DNA of 64,000 bases from Amylostereum areolatum (GCA_012932865.1 SAXG01000002.1:1798001-1862000); one strand, 5' to 3'; shown: positions 8,379 through 18,362, counted from the first letter of the stretch. Numbers and translations are program-made. Notes: a model not told the origin generated them from the letters alone.

Positions 8379-10411
8379 TTACCCCCCCCTTTAAGACGCG
8401 CTTTCGCCTGGAGCGCAATGTCATCTGCAAGGGTAGATGCGAGAAAATCGTCAAAGGAGATGCCGAGGGAACGCACAGGGCGGGGCGCGTTTGGATGGCG
8501 TTTGTGGAAGGCGTCGATCATGTCGGTGACCTTTGAGAGCGAGGAGCGAGGGAGCCAGGTATTCTCGGAGTCAGGATAGCCTGCCCACTTGACGAGGTAT
8601 TGTATGCCTTTCTTGTTGCGGGTCGGCTTCGAGTCGACGATGTCTTCAACGTCATATTCTTCTTCGTCATCAACGAGGTCAGGCGGCGGTTGTTCATAGT
8701 TTGGACCATGTGCTGTTGTCTCCTTGTACGCGGTGAGCAGCGAAGCATGGAAGACTGGGTGGATTCTCCATGTCTTTGGCAGCTTCAGGCGGTAGTTCAC
8801 TGGGCTAATGATGTCAACGATCTCGAAGGGTCCAAATCGTTTGGCAGCAAGCTTAGCTTTCGGCCTCGTGGTCTTCAGGTTTTTGCCTTCGAGCCAGACC
8901 TTGTCTCCGACGGCGAACAGTGTCGATTTGCTGATTGTGTCACCGTTGTAGTGCTTCATTAAGTCAGATGCGAGGGCAAGGCTGGCTTTGATCTCTTGTC
9001 GGACTTCTTCAAGTTGACGGAGGCGTTCTTCAACTGCAGGGACCTTTGAGGACAGGTTTACGGATGGGTACATCTTGGGGAGGAAGCCGTAGAGGACTTC
9101 AAAGGGAGCCTTTCCAGTAGCTGCATGGGTGCGAGAGTTGTGAGAAAACTCGAAGAAGGGCAACCACTTCACCCAGTCGTCTTGACGGTAGTTGCAGAAT
9201 ACTCGCAGGAACTGCTCGAGGTTCTGGTTCTCGCGTTCGGTTTGGCCGTCTGTCTGTGGGTGATACGCTGTGCTGAGGGCGGATTTGATCCCGAGCTTCT
9301 CGTTGAGTGTACGCATCACCTGTCCAGCAAATTGGGGTCCACGATCCGAGATGATCTTGTCTGCTAAGCCGTAGTGTCGGTATACCTTATCGAAGAGAAT
9401 GTCGGCCGTGCCATCGCTGGTGATCTTCGTTGTACATGGGGTGGTAACCACCATCTTGGTGAGGCGATCGACCACGACATTGACGGCGTTATAGCCTTCA
9501 CAGTCAGGGAGTTCGACGATGAAGTCGGTGGAGATGACGCCAAATGGTCGATCGGGTACTTCGTTTGGGATCATGTCGACGTGGGGTCGGCTGCTCTGTG
9601 TCTTCGTCGACTGGCAGGTTGCGCATCCTGCTACAAAGTCGCGGACAAAGACAGACATGCCAGGCCACCAATATTCACGACTCACAAGCTCGTAAGTCTT
9701 GAAGCGACCGGGGTGTCCAGCCAGGGGCGATTCATGGTACATCTTGACAATGTCGCGTCGCAACTCGTCATCTGCAGGGACATATACCTTTCCTCTAAAC
9801 AGGACCAGGCCTTCTTCGTAGTTCCACTCTTGAAGGTTCTTGACGAGTGTACGTGGTCCGTTTCGTAAGATGGCGTCCAGGGCTTGAACGACCTCGATGT
9901 CCTTGGTTTTGCAGTCGCGGATACGTCGTCGGAGTTCGACATCACCGAGGGAGGTTACTGCTCCTGGCCTTGTTGCGCGTACTTGGAAGTACTTGGGGTC
10001 AAGCAAGACGCGCTCCTTGTTGTCGTTTTCAACACCATCCTTGTGATCGGGTCGTCGAGACATTGGATCCGGGCGGTGGGAAATTCCTGGTTTATGAACG
10101 AGCGAGAAGTCAAATCGAGTGAGGAATAGAGCCCAACGTGCCTGTCGGCGGCTCAGCTTCTGTGCTGTCTTGAAGTGCTCCAGGTTCTTGTGATCTGTCC
10201 AGATTTCGACGGTGTCGGGGGCGCCTTCGAGGTAGTGGCGCCAGGCTTCAAGCGCACGGATGATTCGCAAGCAGCTCCTTGTCGTAGATGTCGTAGTTCC
10301 GTTCCGGTTCCGATAGGGCCTTGGACAGATACGCCACTGGATGCCAGTGACCGTCGTCGCCTTTCTGCGAGAGTATACCTCCAGTAGCAAAGTCCGAGGC
10401 ATCGACTTCAA
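8069..10411 (-). CDS. chromovirus pol, RNase H - integrase - chromodomain part
   Basis: The useful frame begins near 10264, where it takes over from the upstream pol frame; codons before that are out of frame. It covers the end of RNase H (RALEAWRHYLEGA, VEIWTDHKNLEHF) and the integrase zinc domain (HESPLAGHPGR and CATCQSTK). The catalytic core has STDFIVELP, ISDRGPQFAGQ and HPQTDGQTERENQNLEQ, supplying the D, D, E triad. The C-terminus has a chromodomain (YDVEDIVDSKPTRNKKGIQY, LVKWAGYPDSENTWLP), which in related elements steers integration toward modified chromatin. The frame then runs through the polypurine tract (coding LKGGGN) and about 310 nt into the 3' LTR. Apart from the junction, the frame is uninterrupted. 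Confidence 0.85.
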   Translation of the reverse strand: MKSMPRTLLLEVYSRRKATTVTGIQWRICPRPYRNRNGTTTSTTRSCLRIIRALEAWRHYLEGAPDTVEIWTDHKNLEHFKTAQKLSRRQARWALFLTRFDFSLVHKPGISHRPDPMSRRPDHKDGVENDNKERVLLDPKYFQVRATRPGAVTSLGDVELRRRIRDCKTKDIEVVQALDAILRNGPRTLVKNLQEWNYEEGLVLFRGKVYVPADDELRRDIVKMYHESPLAGHPGRFKTYELVSREYWWPGMSVFVRDFVAGCATCQSTKTQSSRPHVDMIPNEVPDRPFGVISTDFIVELPDCEGYNAVNVVVDRLTKMVVTTPCTTKITSDGTADILFDKVYRHYGLADKIISDRGPQFAGQVMRTLNEKLGIKSALSTAYHPQTDGQTERENQNLEQFLRVFCNYRQDDWVKWLPFFEFSHNSRTHAATGKAPFEVLYGFLPKMYPSVNLSSKVPAVEERLRQLEEVRQEIKASLALASDLMKHYNGDTISKSTLFAVGDKVWLEGKNLKTTRPKAKLAAKRFGPFEIVDIISPVNYRLKLPKTWRIHPVFHASLLTAYKETTAHGPNYEQPPPDLVDDEEEYDVEDIVDSKPTRNKKGIQYLVKWAGYPDSENTWLPRSSLSKVTDMIDAFHKRHPNAPRPVRSLGISFDDFLASTLADDIALQAKARLKGGGNVTDRSISLFVCRPRTRDASRHMTFPCITCFNDVIARTSERGSASLSMTSLLRTFVLRPMTPFLLFPPLAPLLHRIAPSYPLVYKDSVSLPFSLDCPSRHTVL

Positions 10412-12406
10412 CGAGGTAAGGCTTCTTTGGGTCAGGCATGACCAAGACGGGGGAGGAAGTAAACGCAGCTTTCAGTGCGTCAAACGCAGTTTGGCAGTCC
10501 GTCGACCAGTCCCATGTGCAGTCCTTCTTTGTCAGATCAAATAGGGGTCGTGCAACCTTGGAGAAGTCCTTGATGAAACGTCGGTAGAAGTTGCCAAAGC
10601 CGAGGAAGGATTGCACATCTTTGACCGTTCGTGGTATCGGCCAGTCCTGAATACCTGCTACCTTGACGGGGTCCATAGCGATTTTGTCGTGCGAGATGAT
10701 GAGTCCGAGGTATTCGACAGAGTCTTGTTCAAAGACGCATTTCTCCGGTTTGAGGAAGAGGTCGTTGTCTTGCAAACGCTGCAGAACCTGCCGCACTATG
10801 GCACGGTGTTCGTCCATGGTGCGAGTGAACACCAAGATGTCGTCCATGTAGATGATGACCTTGCCCGAGTCGATGAGATCCTTGAACAGTTCATTCATCA
10901 TTGCCTGAAATGTCGCAGGGGAGTTCATAAGCCCGAAAAACATCACCGTAGGTTCGAAGAGACCGCGATTCGTCTTGAACGCAGCCTTCCACTCGTCGCC
11001 TTCCTTGATGCGGACATTGTTGTAGCCCCAGCGAACATCCATCTTGGAGAAGATCTTTGCACCTTTGAGGCGGTCGACAATTTCAGAGATCAGTGGCAAG
11101 GGGTATTCATTCTTGACAGTGCCCTTGTTTAATTCTCGATAGTCCTGTACGGGACGCAGCTTTCCATCCTTTTTCTTCACAAAGAAGAACGGACTCGCCT
11201 GAGGTGACTTCGAAGGGCGGATATAGCCCTTCTTCAGGTGGTCGTCGAGGAAGGTGTCGAGTTCGATCTGCTCGGAAGGTGAGAGGGGGTAGATTTTGCA
11301 CGGTTTGGGTTCAAAGCCATCTTTCATGTCGATAGCATGGTCCCATGGTCGTCGGTCAGGAAGTCGCTCGGAGGTTTTTTTGTCGAATACAGGCGCGAAG
11401 TCGCGGTACGGCGGGGGGACTAAGTCTTCAAAGGTTTGCGGGCGTGCGTTCTCTTTTGAATGCTCTGCAAGCTCCTGCGCCTTTGTAAAGCCCGCGCGGA
11501 TGGGTATTGCATCTGGATTAGGACCATCGGTTTCAGGGAGGATTCCGGCGTGGCGTAGTCCATTGATCTCCCAGTCTCGGAATACCATGGGCCGCTCATC
11601 GTCGTCTTCAGTGAAGAGTCGTGCGGGTAGAGGGGAGCGATGGACCGTGCGGACGCGAACACCTTTGACTCTGCGTGCAGGAATAACATAAGTGGGGACT
11701 GGGGTCCAGGACACATATGTCGGCTCTGGGAAGGGATCGTCCACGACGAGAGGTGTCCTCGGGGTTTTACCCGCTTCAACCTTACGCTGTGATTGGACCG
11801 ATGATGGTTTCCGTGGCTTGGTCGCGAGGTTCGTCACAGGAGGTTTGGACAGAGTGCATGAGGGAGGGCAGCGGAGCATGTCAACACGGTCTCGTTGCCA
11901 GTCTATGGTTGGATTGTGCTCATCGAGCCAGTCTGTTCCAAGGATCATGTCATGATCGCCGATGTCGGTGATGAAGAACTCAGCTTCTTCCTCATGGTAT
12001 GCCTTTGAATCTTGCGAGTATATCCGGATCCGCTGGGTCGTTGTGTCGCGTACCCAGCCCATGATGTTCTCGGTGCCGTCCACATTACGCACGGGGAACG
12101 GGTTTTCTAGTTTTCTTGTGGTGAGCTTCTTGCGTTCAACGAAGCTTCGGTTCAGGATAATTCCTTCTGCGCCGCTATCAAGCAGCGCGTCTGCGTCGAT
12201 TTCTCTTTTGGTAACTCGTCCGATCAGCTTGACTTTGAGCGTGATCGATGGTGTTTGCCTGTTCTTGGTGACAGTAGACAGATACAGACACGGGGGATAC
12301 GATTGCTCACAGGTATGCATGGATGATAATACAGCGAAACGATTCGACGATGATACCAAAAGTCCTTTGCCTCCACCAGACGACGCGACTGGGGGGCGTT
12401 TCAAAA
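10248..12406 (-). CDS. chromovirus pol, protease - reverse transcriptase - RNase H start
   Basis: The frame is -1 relative to gag and overlaps its end; translation probably enters it by frameshifting near 12404. It contains the aspartic protease motif LLDSGAEGIIL, then the reverse transcriptase palm. Palm motifs are HLKKGYIRPSKSPQASPFFF, KKKDGKLRPVQDYRELN, FSKMDVRWGYNNVRI, FGLMNSPATFQ and the catalytic YMDDIL. RNase H starts with VEVDASDFATGGILSQ and runs to ERNYDIYDKELLA. Directly after ELLA one extra base (about 10264) throws the frame into a stop at 10248. The expected continuation IIRALEAW is open in the next frame. The upstream part of this open frame, to 12872, only shadows gag. Confidence 0.85.
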
Positions 12407-13426
12407 ATCCTGTGATTCCAGGATGTCCTTCAACAGCGCTACTGCCTGCTCCTTGCCTTCCGCGTCCAGATCCTTCAGCTGACGAGTGATCGCCGCGATG
12501 GTTTTGGATGGGTCGGGAGCTGCTTTCGCAGTGGACGGAGCCGTGTTCGTTGGCAGGGGAGGGGCCTTGGACCCAGTCTCTACTGCGCCCACCCGTCGCG
12601 CGCTCGAGTCGCGGTTGGGGCAGTCGCGAGAGACGTGACCGGCTTGTCGACACATGAAGCACTTGCCTTCGCGCATCATCTTTGCGCGCTCGTCGTCCGT
12701 CAGCTTTGCAGGGCGGGTCGAGGTGTTGGTGAAGGCGCCGACTCGGCGCGACGAGGAGTCGTTGGTCGAACCGTTCGAGGTGAGCGCGACAGCCCCCTTG
12801 GACTGACTGCTCTTCCTCTCCGGGTTCTCTTCGAGCCACTGGTGGTTGATGCGGCGGGCGCGCTCCTTCCACTCCGCGAGCTTGGTGGGGAACGGGTACG
12901 ACCGGGCCACCTGCTTGCCGAGGTCACGCTGAAGTCCCTTCTTGAAAAAGTGGATTAGCGCCTCGTCGTCGTACGCTGACATGGTTGCCAGCATCTCAAA
13001 CTCGGTGATAAAGTCAGTGACGTCCCGGGTGGTCATTGCGAGCTCGTTGATCTTACGCTGAGCCTCTATCTTCGGGTCGACGGGCACGAAGTCTTTGCCA
13101 AACCTCTCGAAGAGCTCTTTGTAGGAGCTATAGTGGAGTGTTGGGGGCGTGGGGTCGAGGGTGTCGGCGTCTTCCTTCTCGTCTTCGTCGGCGAAGAGTT
13201 CCATGCGGCGATGCGTGGCCCAGGCTTTCGCCGTGTCGTCCTCCATCAGGCTGAGGAGGAGCATCATCTTGGCATCATCTGTGGCATAAACATCTTTGTT
13301 AACACGCAGGAACATGCGGAGCTCGAGGGAGAACCGGAGGGTGTCGCGTCTATCGCCTTTGAATGGCTTTGGCTTGGGGCCGATCTCCCGCTTGGAGACG
13401 GCAGGTTTGGATTCGGCATCGGACAT
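12401..13426 (-). CDS. chromovirus gag (capsid-nucleocapsid) protein
   Basis: The 341-residue frame starts at ATG 13426 (MSDAESKPAV). The middle part resembles Ty3-type capsid (LELRMFLRVNKDVY, SYKELFERFGKDF, FEMLATMSAYDDEALIHFFKKG). The C-terminal part has one CCHC knuckle, CFMCRQAGHVSRDC, the RNA-binding nucleocapsid signature. The tail is Ala/Pro/Lys-rich and ends ILESQDF at TGA 12401-12403. The same frame stays open upstream without any ATG to a TAG at 14018-14020, so the true N-terminus may be longer. Confidence 0.85.
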   Translation of the reverse strand: MSDAESKPAVSKREIGPKPKPFKGDRRDTLRFSLELRMFLRVNKDVYATDDAKMMLLLSLMEDDTAKAWATHRRMELFADEDEKEDADTLDPTPPTLHYSSYKELFERFGKDFVPVDPKIEAQRKINELAMTTRDVTDFITEFEMLATMSAYDDEALIHFFKKGLQRDLGKQVARSYPFPTKLAEWKERARRINHQWLEENPERKSSQSKGAVALTSNGSTNDSSSRRVGAFTNTSTRPAKLTDDERAKMMREGKCFMCRQAGHVSRDCPNRDSSARRVGAVETGSKAPPLPTNTAPSTAKAAPDPSKTIAAITRQLKDLDAEGKEQAVALLKDILESQDF

Positions 13427-14017
13427 CTTGTCGAAGGGGAGGGGGACGGTGAGGGATTGGGCGAGTTCTTGATCAAGGCGGCGTAGGGTTTCTCGTCGGT
13501 GTTCTTCTGCTTCTTCAACTTCGTCCTCAACTTGTTTTGCGACAAGGAAGTCGGCGGGGGTGAGGAATTGCTGGTTATGATGCCACGACCAGTGATCTTG
13601 GACGGGACTGAACGAAGTGGGCTGCCACTCAACTACCGATCGTCCTGGGGTTCCGTTCTTGTTCCGTCTATAGGCGTACCACTTCCCAGTTGTGTCGTTG
13701 TGGTTGATCCCTTCTGGGACTTCGATTACAGTACGTCGACGGGGTGGGGGCGAGTTGGTCAGAGGGGGGTTCAGGAAGCGCTGTAGAACGTCCGCAGCGG
13801 TGGCAAAATCCGATTCTTCGACGTAGGGTTGTTCGTCGCGGTCGTCGAAATACCAGTCTCGACGTTGCCGGTTTGGTTCGTCGTGCAGCCAACGTACGGA
13901 TTCCTTAGTCTGCTGCGAGGTGAGGATATAGTATTCTTCGGGACAGTAGTCTCGAAAAACGCCTAGGGGGAGGTTCGGAGTGGGGGGACGAGGGGCTGTG
14001 GAGGACGTGATGATGGT

Positions 14018-14635
14018 CTAGAAGAAGTCCGCCGCGATGGGGCGACGGCCGAGGAGTTTCTTGGTGAGGTAGCTGGCTTTTACTGCCTGGCGGATCTTAT
14101 GTTCGTGGTGGCGGCGACGAAGGGTCTTACCCTTGATGGTGGGACGGAGGACTGGTGGCGGGGTGGATTCGGGGGTCCGGCGGTTAAACTGGGAGACGGA
14201 GGTGAAACTGGTTTGGAGGATCGGGTTGGGGGCGTCCTGGATGAGGTATGTGTGGTAGGTGGGGGCGTGGAGGGTGAATTCAAGGCGTTCGAGATCTATG
14301 TTGATGCACGTAGTGATCCGGACGTATAGGGCGAGGACGACAGTACCGTGATCCTTGTGCCACCTCCACTCGAAGATGCGGAAGTTGAGGCCGTGCGCGG
14401 TCCAGGGATCTTTCTTGCAGAGGTTCTGTACGGGGACGAGGCAGTTGACGGTGACGGCGTCGGACCAAGGGTAGGGGAGTGGTGCGTCGTCGTGGGGGGT
14501 GATCGGCTTTCCGTTGAACGGGAGGAAAACCGGTGCGTTCGGGAGGTCCGTGGTGGGAGTTTTTAACGTCGTAGAGACGGCAGAGGTAGATGGAGAGAGG
14601 GGTGCGAGGTAGGCGTAGGGGAGACTGTCCAGGTG
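14018..14635 (-). other. ATG-less 5' open frame of the chromovirus, closed by in-frame TAG
   Basis: From the 5' LTR border a 205-codon frame runs without stop and without any ATG to TAG 14018-14020. It then continues open in the same frame (about 197 more codons, again ATG-less) into gag. Codons end overwhelmingly in C or G, as in the host's genes, and the product has ordinary composition (PWTAHGLNFRIFEWRW, ATG-less throughout; basic end KGKTLRRRHHEHKIRQAVKA). No domain is recognised. It may be an N-terminal gag region reached by non-AUG initiation and TAG readthrough, or a separate dead frame. Confidence 0.5.
14623..14632 (-). promoter_or_regulatory. self-primer binding site of the chromovirus
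   Basis: Coding strand reads CC then TGGACAGTCT immediately after the 5' LTR. This is the exact reverse complement of AGACTGTCCA in the LTR, about 30 nt downstream of the TATA box, where transcription should begin. No match to a tRNA 3' end is needed. This layout is the known Tf1/sushi self-priming arrangement; its use here is inference. Confidence 0.7.
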
Positions 14636-15056
14636 TCAGAAACGCAGTTTATGAGACCGATGGAACCGCCTAAGTCGCAACGATGGGAGGAGCAAGAGAG
14701 AACAGATGGATTTGAGAGTGTCAGGCCTAGGGTAGTGCAACGTGCGCTACAGTACCGTATGACGAGATGGACAGTCTGAGGAAAAGGGAAAAGGGATACT
14801 GTCCTTATATACAAGTGGGAACGATGGTGCGATGCGATGCGATAGTGGTGTGAGCGGGGGGAACAATAAGAAAGGAGTCATGGGGAGGAGGGCGGGAGTC
14901 CGGAGCAATGATGTCATAGATAAGGATGCGGAACACCGTTCGGAAGTCCGGGCAGTGACGTCGTTGGAGCATGTGATGCGAAGGAAAGTCATGTGCCGTG
15001 ACGCGTCGCGTGTACAAGGTCTGCAAACGAAGAAAGAAATGGAGCGATCCGTGACA
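14634..15056 (-). repeat. 5' LTR of the chromovirus
   Basis: TGTCAGAAAC...GTGACA termini; TATA box of the coding strand at about 14803-14812. A predicted RNA start lies near AGACTGTCCA, coding strand, complement of 14769-14778. The 10-nt complement of that start lies at 14623-14632, directly inside the element. Confidence 0.9.
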
Positions 15057-15804
15057 CCGGGGGGATATGACGGTGACGATGCGGATGGACTTGCAAGGTA
15101 TGTGCCCCATGTTGCTTAGCTTTGGTACGTCAATTCCGTGCGTCCCGTCACACCCACACTAATATATGTTTCAGCCCCCGGTACTTGCTCACATATATGC
15201 CCGGTATCTGTGCGCGGCCCTCTCCAGGACGGGGTGCTTGCCAGCACTCGTGCTTTCACTCGCGCGTTTCGGCGCCCGAGATGTCTGGGCAGCGGCTGAT
15301 GTTGAGGTTGTCCGGGTAGCGGATGTCGTCGAGGACGACATCCAGCTTCTGCGCTGACGTGCACACACTCCACCCTGCTTTGCCCCTGCCATGTTCCCAT
15401 TGATATACGCATGCTCCCCTCCTCCCGAAATGTGTACATATGTAGCCTACATAAATCATAATATATCTGTTTTCACATAATCAGCAAAGAAAGGCAAGCA
15501 GAAGGAGCCCAGAAATGGGCCAAAGAACCGTGACTACTCTAGCACCCACTGCCGAGCTTCCGTGCTAGGCACATTTCCGATACATAAGGATAGGGAGGGA
15601 TAGAATAACGATATGATGCTATATGCAGGTCCGATACATAAGGATACAACGGATACAACGGCAACATTTGAGATACGAAGAGATACGAACGGGGTCGGGC
15701 GCCTAACGCGAATCGTATCTGTTTGTATTGGTTTGTATTGTATTGTATCTTGATTGTATCCTATCCTATCGACCGACTTTTCACTGGGATTTAGTATTAG
15801 CTAT
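15057..15804. other. region between chromovirus and TIR element, with orphan coding fragment and GATAC-rich palindrome
   Basis: On the minus strand 15256 to about 15360 reads AQKLDVVLDDIRYPDNLNIS and RCPDISGAETRE then TGA, with C/G-ending codons like host exons, but no neighbouring exons were found. It may be the tail of a gene broken by the repeats. From about 15575 to 15775 GATAC-type motifs fill both arms of a quasi-palindrome. Nothing else is supported. Confidence 0.35.
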
Positions 15805-16405
15805 TAAGATATGGCCCAAGCATAACCTGGTACATCACGTGCGTGTGACCGCTGTGTGATGCATGACAGATTGGCAGACAAGGGACTTATCGTGTCGTAG
15901 CTGCTCACGCGTGTACGCTGATCAATTAATATCCTGCCGTTTCGGGATGGCCACTACCCATAGATCGCAAAATAAGCGCCCAGATGGTGCGCGGACTGCT
16001 GTAAGCGCTCGTACTTCGCGTTGAACAAGCTTGAATAACTTTGTCAACACGATGGTTGGCCTGGATGTTGATGGACGTATAGGACAGTATACAAACTCAT
16101 GAGACTTTGTAGTGGGCCAATTTTATTTTTCTGCTCTCGAAAGCGACTGGCATGGTCATCTGTTCGTTCTCCCTGCCATTGAGGGTACACATTGTACTAA
16201 AGCTTGAATAAGTTGACTGTGACTGTGCTTTTTTGTAAATCTAAGAAGTACAGTGATCTAGGAGCGCAGGTCCCAAGACTTTGTAGTGAGCAAAATGACC
16301 GAAAATGCTGTTAGAAGATTGTTATTGGAAAAACATCGTCTGCGGGGGTGGGTGTGACGGGCCAGATGCACGTGATGTACCAGGTTATGCTTGGGCCATA
16401 TCTTA
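15805..16405. mobile_element. 601-bp non-autonomous DNA element with perfect 38-bp terminal inverted repeats
   Basis: 15805-15842 (TAAGATATGGCCCAAGCATA...) and 16368-16405 are exact reverse complements over 38 nt. The interior has no convincing ORF but has two short direct repeats, CTTGAATAA near 16030 and 16203 and GACTTTGTAGTG near 16103 and 16277. No clean target duplication abuts the arms; TAGTAT occurs a few bases outside each arm. It looks like a MITE, or an IR-flanked relic of a larger transposon. Confidence 0.7.
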
Positions 16406-17435
16406 TGAAGTTGAACTAGTATGAGTATCATAGTATGGACCATGGTCCAGCATGGTCCCGACTCCCCAGGTCACCGTCCATTAGAATCTTCTTTTAGTGC
16501 CAATGCTAAATCATAAATGGCCATGGGCCCATGGGCCGTAGCCCATCTGGATTCTGGACGCAGGACGCAGCGGGAGCACTGTGACTTCGCCAATGGCCCA
16601 CGATCCATGATCCATCCGGTCAGCAGCACTGGTGATACTGTCACACTGTGGTACCAAATAGCAAGTAGAGTAAGTGAAGAATCTTAGAGGTAGAGACATT
16701 GACACGACATAGAGAGCAGTGGTGAGATGGTCAGTACAACATCATCATTTAAGTAGTGGCAGCCTCCTGAGAACCCGCGTCCCACACATGTACGTACGTT
16801 ACCAGAAAGCCTCTCCAGAACGCCTCCTGGTCATCGAAATTATCCAACTGCGGCACGATAGAGAATGGATCCGAGCCAGAGTTACATAAGGCGGCACACA
16901 AACACGCGTAGGAACAGTCAGAGTCATAGAGTCTTGCCGAAATGACTAGACCCGGGCAAGGGGAATCGGAGCCAAACGCTCCAGGAGGCTCCAGAAAGGT
17001 GGCCATCGTGCCAGTGAGCGGAGGAGAAAAGGGGGGAGAGGAACGGCGGTTCGCGTCACGCGTGGACTTGACTGGGGTTCGTTCCAGTTCCAGGCTTGAA
17101 CGCAACTTCCAATTGCAGGCGCGTCTGTGTTGTTTGTAGCCGCCACCGTCGGCATCCATTCTCGCGCTATTGTCGCCATCCCAGGACATCCATCTTGTTC
17201 TCCCTTCCCCGGACTGCCCGTAACAGCTCTCCTTCTAACCCGTTACCCGCCACTCGCAGCAGTCGCCGCTTTCCCGCGACTCGCGCGGTGTGCACAGGTT
17301 GACTGCTCACGGCCAGGAGAGGAACGATCTTCAGATTGGTGTTGCAGACCGGGGTGCGTTCTTCTCCATAAAACACTTCTCGCTCTCATCTCGACCCCTC
17401 CTTCAACCCGATCTTCCCAGAAACTCCCAGATCCC
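16406..17435. other. intergenic region and probable 5' leader of the Gln-rich gene
   Basis: No gene is clearly supported. A 146-codon minus frame (16749-17189) is open but shows no family and overlaps the likely promoter and leader of the + gene. A compact palindromic string GGCCATGGGCCCATGGGCC lies near 16518. Confidence 0.4.
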
Positions 17436-18321
17436 ATGTATCCACCTCAGCACGCACATCGCTCCGATCCATGGGCCTTCCGCGCTCCCCCCCATGCAGC
17501 TCCCTCCTCTTCAGCCTCGGCTGCGGCTGCTGCTGCTGCTGCTGCTACTTCCGTCGTCGCCCCCGCCATTCCTCCCGGATCTCAACCAGCCACTTTGGCC
17601 TCCGGTTCTGGCTGGCCGCCCCGTCAACAAGCTGCCTCGACGAATGGCTATTACCAGAACCCGAGCGCTTCCTTTCCTGCGCCCCCCGTCCCGCCGGGGG
17701 TTAACCCTCAGTTTTGGCAAACAGGCCAGTGGAAGTACAACGCTACTGCCGGCCAGGTCAACGCGGCTGCTGCCGCCGCCGCCAATGCGCGCAACGCCGC
17801 CGCCTATGGTCCGCCGTCGATGACAGGTTGGAACGTTCATTCTGGCTGGGGGATTCCCGCGCAGTACTACCACCCATCTGTATTGACGCAGAAGCAAAGA
17901 GATCCTAGCTATTGGAATACTCAGCTCACTGATAACGGATTGAAGTTAGAAAACATGCACATCAAGTGCGTATGACCGACCGCATATATCCCTTCCAAGT
18001 CGACTTACCGATCATTGTAGACAGGAGCCCGGAGAGGGTACTACTGGCACACGCGGGAAGGCCCCCCACACGCCCTGGACTTGGGCTCCCCGAGAGCTGA
18101 CCGACGACGACGACCCTGTCGCCAGTTCTTCTGTCCGTCGCTCGACAGCGTCCGGTGCTGCCGCCGCTCAGGCGCTGGCCCAAACTCAAGCCCAAGACAA
18201 CGGTCAACGGCTGCAGGCCCCATCAAATCAAAGTGGGGCGAGGACGAACGGGACAGCGGCGGCAGCTTTCTACGGTACACATAGCCAGCAGCAACAGATT
18301 CCGCAACAACAATCTCAACAA

Positions 18322-18362
<41 letters not shown>

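Larger units (their letters stand above)
7959..15056 (-). mobile_element. Ty3/gypsy chromovirus (Tf1/sushi-like, self-priming), complete structure with one pol frame break
   Basis: The 7098-bp element lies on the minus strand. Two LTRs of 420 and 423 bp bound gag, protease, reverse transcriptase, RNase H and integrase with a C-terminal chromodomain, the order that defines chromoviruses. The polypurine tract (coding strand AAAGGGGGGGG) lies at the 3' LTR. The site next to the 5' LTR (TGGACAGTCT) is complementary to LTR sequence about 30 nt after the TATA box, as in self-primed Tf1. The flanks (CAACC at 7954-7958, CCGGG at 15057-15061) show no target duplication, and the LTRs differ at roughly one base in ten by eye. 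Confidence 0.9.

Noticed and set aside
12407..12872. N-terminal part of the long minus frame 10248-12872
   Set aside because: It overlaps the CCHC-containing gag in another frame and is Arg/Pro/Gln-rich nonsense; protease sequence only begins after the gag stop.
15256..15459. Minus frame as a full small gene
   Set aside because: Only the last 35 codons look coding; the upstream part reads like intron or UTR, so it is treated as an orphan fragment.
16518..16536. GGCCATGGGCCCATGGGCC palindrome as a regulatory site
   Set aside because: A simple repeat of CCATGG/GGCC units with no positional support.
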